Positions 19,798-22,981 of a stretch of DNA of 22,981 nt are shown here, piece after piece. Location: the NCBI GenBank assembly GCA_020634565.1, contig JACKBN010000028.1:1-22981 (forward strand). The letters run 5' to 3'. This DNA comes from Ardenticatenaceae bacterium (GTDB lineage: Bacteria; Chloroflexota; Anaerolineae; Promineifilales; Promineifilaceae). The position numbers were made by a program, and so were the translations under genes. Under the pieces are notes generated by a model, which worked only from the letters and a program-made list of their open reading frames with translations, was not told the origin of the DNA and did not search any database. Numbering within the stretch: the stretch's first letter is position 1; the number at the start of each line of letters is the position of its first letter.

Positions 19798-21789
19798 ATG
19801 ACTGTTACTGAAGAAATAAAAGGTCGGCTTGATCTCGTAGATATTGTCTCTGAAAGCGTTTCGCTGCGCCGTTCAGGGCGGAATTACGCTGGCTTTTGCC
19901 CCTTCCACCAAAACACCCGCACCCCCTCCTTTTTTGTTTTTCCTGAAACCCAGACCTGGCGCTGCTTTGGCGCTTGCGCCGAGGGTGGCGATCTCTTTTC
20001 TTTTGTGATGAAGAAGGAAGGTTGGGAGTTTAAAGAAGCGCTCAAAAATATGGCCGATCGGGCGGGCGTTACTCTGGAAGAAGCGGAGCCGGTCAACAAG
20101 GAAAGGCAAAAGGCGCATAACAAGCAGGCGGGCCTGCTGCAAGCGGCTACGGACTATTTTCACCAGCTGTTTTTGTACGCGCCGCAGGCGGAAGATGCCA
20201 GGCAGTATGTGGCCCGGCGCAGCTTACATGAAGAAACAATTGAACATTTTGCCCTGGGGTTTGCCCTGGATTCCTGGGATGCGTGCCGTTCGCACTTTAA
20301 CATGCAGGGATACAGCGACCAGGAGCTGTTGGCGGCGGGTCTGCTAACAGAAAATCCGGACAAAGGCACCAAATACGATCGCTTTCGCAACCGGTTGATG
20401 ATTCCGATTCGGGATGTAGACGGCCGTATCGTCGGTTTTGGCGCGCGTACATTGGAAAAAGACGGCATTCCCAAATACCTCAACTCGCCGCAAACCGACC
20501 TGTTCGACAAAAGCCACCTGCTCTACGGGCTGGACAGCGCCAAGCGCGCCATCCGCGAAGAGCGGCAGGCGGTGATTGTGGAAGGGTACATGGATGTGAT
20601 GCAGGCGTGGCAGGCGGGCTTTCGGAATGTGGTGGCCCAGATGGGCACAGCCCTGACGGAAGAGCAACTGCGTATGCTGAAGCGTTACACCAAGCAGTTT
20701 ATCCTGGCGCTGGATGCGGATGCTGCCGGAGCCAAGGCGACGCTGCGCAGCCTACAGGTCGCGCGCGAAACGCTGGATCGCGAAATGGAAGTGAAGTTTG
20801 ATGCGCATGGTTTGGTACACCAGGAAGGTCGGCTCCAGGCGGATATTCGGGTGATTACCATGCCAGCAGGTAAGGACCCGGACAACATCATCCAAGAGAA
20901 TCCGGAAGATTGGCCCAAGCTCGTAGCTCAGGCGAAGCCAGTGGTGGCGTATGTAATTTCGGTCGCGACGGCCGATCTGGATATGAGTGATGCCAAGGCG
21001 AAAACGGCCGTTGCTCAGCAAGTATTGCCCCTCATTAAGGATATTCAGGATCCGATTGAGCGGGACCATTACTGGCAGCTGCTGGCGCGTACGCTGCATA
21101 TTGATGAGCGCGCTCTGCGGCAAATCCGCCTGCCGGAAAAGCCTCAGCGAACCGTACGACGTGAGGAAACGGCCGTTCCGGCCAAGAAGCAAGCCGGGCA
21201 GCCAGCCCACCTCGGTTGGGCAACCGTGCCCAAAAAGCCCCGTCCTACCACAGGGCCGATTGCTACCGATATGCGCCAGGCTGACTTTTTACATCAGTCC
21301 GTGCGAATGCCGCAGGTGATCTTGCGCGTAAACCAGAAGTTGCAGGAATCTGGGCAGCAGCAGGTGACGGATGATGATTTTTTGCTGGCGGAAGACCGGG
21401 CAATTATGCGACAAATGTACCATTTGATTGCCACTTCTTCGGTTGTCACGATTGATGAATTGTGGGATAGTCTAGAGCAGACGCTTCAAAATCGGTTGAA
21501 GTTCTTGCTAACATTACCTCAATCACCAGAAACGGAGCTCGAGCGAATTTCCGATACCCTTGTTTTATCCGTGCTGGACTGGCGTCTGGCAAAGGTGAGG
21601 CAACTGTTAGGTGAGGTGAAACATTTGCTTCATGAAGCAAAAATTGAGGGCGATACAGAAGCTTTGGCTATTTATAATCAGCAGCTGCGCGAGCTGCCCC
21701 TGGCTGTCTTACAGCTCAATAAAGCCAGAGATGCCATGTCTGCCACCAGTCGTCGCCGGGCTGAAGATGCCTTAAACGGCCGTTACTGA
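19798..21789 (+). CDS. dnaG: DNA primase
   Basis: DnaG makes RNA primers at the replication fork. The 663-residue protein has the N-terminal CHC2-type zinc domain with C34-x2-H37 and C56-x3-C60; most DnaG proteins have C-x2-C in the second pair. The RNA-polymerase domain follows, with FRNRLMIPIRD, GRIVGFGAR and YLNSPQTDLFDK. The Toprim motifs are VIVEGYMDVMQA (about residue 259) and LALDADAAG (about 301). The C-terminal part includes a helicase-interaction-like helical domain after a Pro/Lys-rich linker (about 450-490). The start at 19798 has no clear Shine-Dalgarno sequence. It precedes rpoD by 130 bases in the classic primase-sigma order. Several ACGGCCGT sites are inside, the last overlapping its stop codon region (21774). 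Confidence 0.96.
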   Translation: MTVTEEIKGRLDLVDIVSESVSLRRSGRNYAGFCPFHQNTRTPSFFVFPETQTWRCFGACAEGGDLFSFVMKKEGWEFKEALKNMADRAGVTLEEAEPVNKERQKAHNKQAGLLQAATDYFHQLFLYAPQAEDARQYVARRSLHEETIEHFALGFALDSWDACRSHFNMQGYSDQELLAAGLLTENPDKGTKYDRFRNRLMIPIRDVDGRIVGFGARTLEKDGIPKYLNSPQTDLFDKSHLLYGLDSAKRAIREERQAVIVEGYMDVMQAWQAGFRNVVAQMGTALTEEQLRMLKRYTKQFILALDADAAGAKATLRSLQVARETLDREMEVKFDAHGLVHQEGRLQADIRVITMPAGKDPDNIIQENPEDWPKLVAQAKPVVAYVISVATADLDMSDAKAKTAVAQQVLPLIKDIQDPIERDHYWQLLARTLHIDERALRQIRLPEKPQRTVRREETAVPAKKQAGQPAHLGWATVPKKPRPTTGPIATDMRQADFLHQSVRMPQVILRVNQKLQESGQQQVTDDDFLLAEDRAIMRQMYHLIATSSVVTIDELWDSLEQTLQNRLKFLLTLPQSPETELERISDTLVLSVLDWRLAKVRQLLGEVKHLLHEAKIEGDTEALAIYNQQLRELPLAVLQLNKARDAMSATSRRRAEDALNGRY

Positions 21790-21919
21790 AGTAAAAGTTG
21801 TCACCTAATCAAATACGCATTACCCGTTCACGCTAAGTAACCGATTAACGAACTCACCCAGCACAATTTTGTAATCATAAGTCCTTGGAAACCCGAATTC
21901 AGGTTAGGAAAAATATACG

Positions 21920-22981
21920 ATGGATTTATCTGAACTCGATAACGATTTCGACGAAAACGTTGAAGACGAAAACGAAGAAGAAGAAGAAGAAGTTATTGAT
22001 ATCGAAGCTTTGGTTAAAAAAGCGCGGCGTTCGCGTGAAATTAACGAAGCTGATGTCCAGGCGCTGCTTGCCTCGGCTGACGAAGAACAGGCCGAACGCC
22101 TTTATGCGCGTCTGCAAAAGCTCAATATCCGCATCGTCTCAGAAAATGGCGAAACGCTGGATGATTTTAACGAGTCATCCAATCTGTTAAGCGATTTAGA
22201 CGATGACGATGATAAAGACGAGACAACCTCCTACCTTACCGGTACGGTAGAAGATGACCCTGTTCACACCTACCTGAAAGAGATAGGTCAGGTGCCGCTG
22301 CTCACGGCCGATCAAGAAATCTGGCTCTCGACGCAGCTAACCGCGGCTACGGTGCTGGACCGCCTCAACAACGATGTGAGCCAGGACGGCACTGACTCTG
22401 AAGAAGAGGTAGATGTGCGGGCGATGACCGCCAATTACGCCAATCTGCTGGAAAACTGGCAGGTGGTTGAAGAAGCCCGTAAGGTGTTGGGGGTGGGCGG
22501 CATTGACGTGCTGGCCTTTATTGATGAAGCGCGCGACTTGCGGCGTGGCTGGCGTTCGCGTAATGAATCGTACCTGCGGCAATACTTAAACAACGGCAAC
22601 TGGGGGCAGGATGATGCCTGGACAGACCTGGCGCAATCTTGTTTTCATATGTTAACGGCCGTTTACCTGCTGCCTGTCGATCTTTCACGTCGTGTTGCTG
22701 CTGCTTATAAGGAAAGTAGCAAGTTCCCTGCCGTGGAAACATTTTCTAAATGGCTTAACGAAGACACCGTGGGCTTGAAATACAACGAGTTTATGGTTTA
22801 TGAGTTAGCCGAAGAAGCCAAAGTAAATCTGACCGGTGCGAATTTGCGGCTGGTGGTTAGTGTGGCCAAGCGTTACATGGGTCGTGGTATTCATCTGTTG
22901 GATTTGGTGCAAGAAGGCAATGTGGGTCTGCTGCGTGCCGTCGAAAAGTTTGACCATACCAAAGGGTACAAATTTAGCACG
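21920..22981 (+). CDS. rpoD: Primary sigma factor RpoD, 5' part
   Basis: This is the housekeeping sigma-70 that directs RNA polymerase to most promoters. The frame is open from ATG 21920 to the window end, giving 354 residues, so the gene is cut at its 3' end. A very acidic N-terminus (NEEEEEEV, a run of GAA codons at 21974-21991) leads to a region-1.1-like part (IDIEALVKKARRSREINEAD). Region 1.2 reads DDPVHTYLKEIGQVPLLTADQEI. A longer non-conserved region follows. Region 2 starts at ANLRLVVSVAKRYMGRGIH and continues LLDLVQEGNVGLLRAVEKFD, ending at KGYKFST. TAGGA at 21905-21909 is the ribosome-binding site. Downstream of dnaG, it is probably co-transcribed with it. Confidence 0.96.
   Translation, partial: MDLSELDNDFDENVEDENEEEEEEVIDIEALVKKARRSREINEADVQALLASADEEQAERLYARLQKLNIRIVSENGETLDDFNESSNLLSDLDDDDDKDETTSYLTGTVEDDPVHTYLKEIGQVPLLTADQEIWLSTQLTAATVLDRLNNDVSQDGTDSEEEVDVRAMTANYANLLENWQVVEEARKVLGVGGIDVLAFIDEARDLRRGWRSRNESYLRQYLNNGNWGQDDAWTDLAQSCFHMLTAVYLLPVDLSRRVAAAYKESSKFPAVETFSKWLNEDTVGLKYNEFMVYELAEEAKVNLTGANLRLVVSVAKRYMGRGIHLLDLVQEGNVGLLRAVEKFDHTKGYKFST

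Larger units (their letters stand above)
666..22662. repeat. Dispersed palindromic octamer ACGGCCGT (about 35 copies)
   Basis: By eye I count about 35 exact copies, e.g. 666, 852, 1972, 2589, 8845, 12708, 17071, 19709 and 22655. Random expectation for one palindromic octamer in this length is about 0.35. About 15 copies extend to AACGGCCGTT. They fall in all reading frames (Thr-Ala-Val, Asn-Gly-Arg, Arg-Pro), so protein sequence does not explain them. Confidence 0.85.

Noticed and set aside
666..22662. ACGGCCGT copies explained as protein-level repeats or codon bias
   Set aside because: The octamer is found in all three frames, encoding different residues, and in at least one intergenic site.
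1..22981. CRISPR array or transposase-bearing insertion sequence
   Set aside because: No regularly spaced repeats of suitable length and no transposase or integrase gene are present.

Overview
The window reads as a chromosomal segment of a Chloroflexota bacterium, probably Anaerolineae-like. This is an inference from gene content and protein style: a single-chain alpha-beta glycyl-tRNA synthetase, a DnaG zinc motif with C-x3-C spacing, a dnaX-ybaB-recR cluster, a tungsten-type aldehyde ferredoxin oxidoreductase, and secreted repeat proteins. No rRNA or marker is present that would fix the taxon. Most genes are ordinary housekeeping genes. The octamer ACGGCCGT occurs about 35 times, roughly a hundred times the chance expectation, and acts as a genomic signature.

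Layout. Positions 1-2440 hold the 3' part of dnaX, then ybaB and recR, a tRNA-Gln(TTG) with its own promoter, and a strong terminator. Positions 2475-3932 hold a GlmU-like nucleotidyltransferase that lacks most of the acetyltransferase half, followed by cytidine deaminase. Positions 4024-7707 form a tungsto/molybdopterin module: an AOR-family oxidoreductase, possibly preceded by a small coupled ORF; a convergent two-gene operon of MoaD and a small partner protein; and, divergent from that operon, a gene fusing a protoglobin-like domain to a second MoaD-like beta-grasp domain. Positions 7742-9119 (minus strand) hold an EndoIII-like Fe-S protein overlapping an SH3-type lipoprotein. Positions 9130-9470 are non-coding and packed with nested inverted repeats. 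Positions 9481-11811 (minus) encode a large secreted protein with three lamin-tail domains around a ComEC-like metallo-beta-lactamase domain.

Positions 12132-16045 hold recO and the fused glyQS. Positions 16158-17778 hold an ECF sigma factor and its membrane RskA-like anti-sigma factor. After a terminator comes a 489-bp stretch with a second copy of a bipartite promoter-like element found in front of the sigma gene, three TTGCAAA repeats at exact 11-bp spacing, a hairpin and two possible small ORFs. It leads into a secreted protein with two DUF4397 repeats. Positions 19798-22981 hold dnaG and the 5' part of rpoD, the classic macromolecular-synthesis pair.

The most unusual item is the globin-MoaD fusion beside an AOR enzyme and a free MoaD, which suggests a gas- or redox-responsive link to pterin-cofactor sulfur transfer. 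The next most interesting are the ACGGCCGT signature and the paired promoter elements that tie the sigma/anti-sigma operon to the DUF4397 locus.
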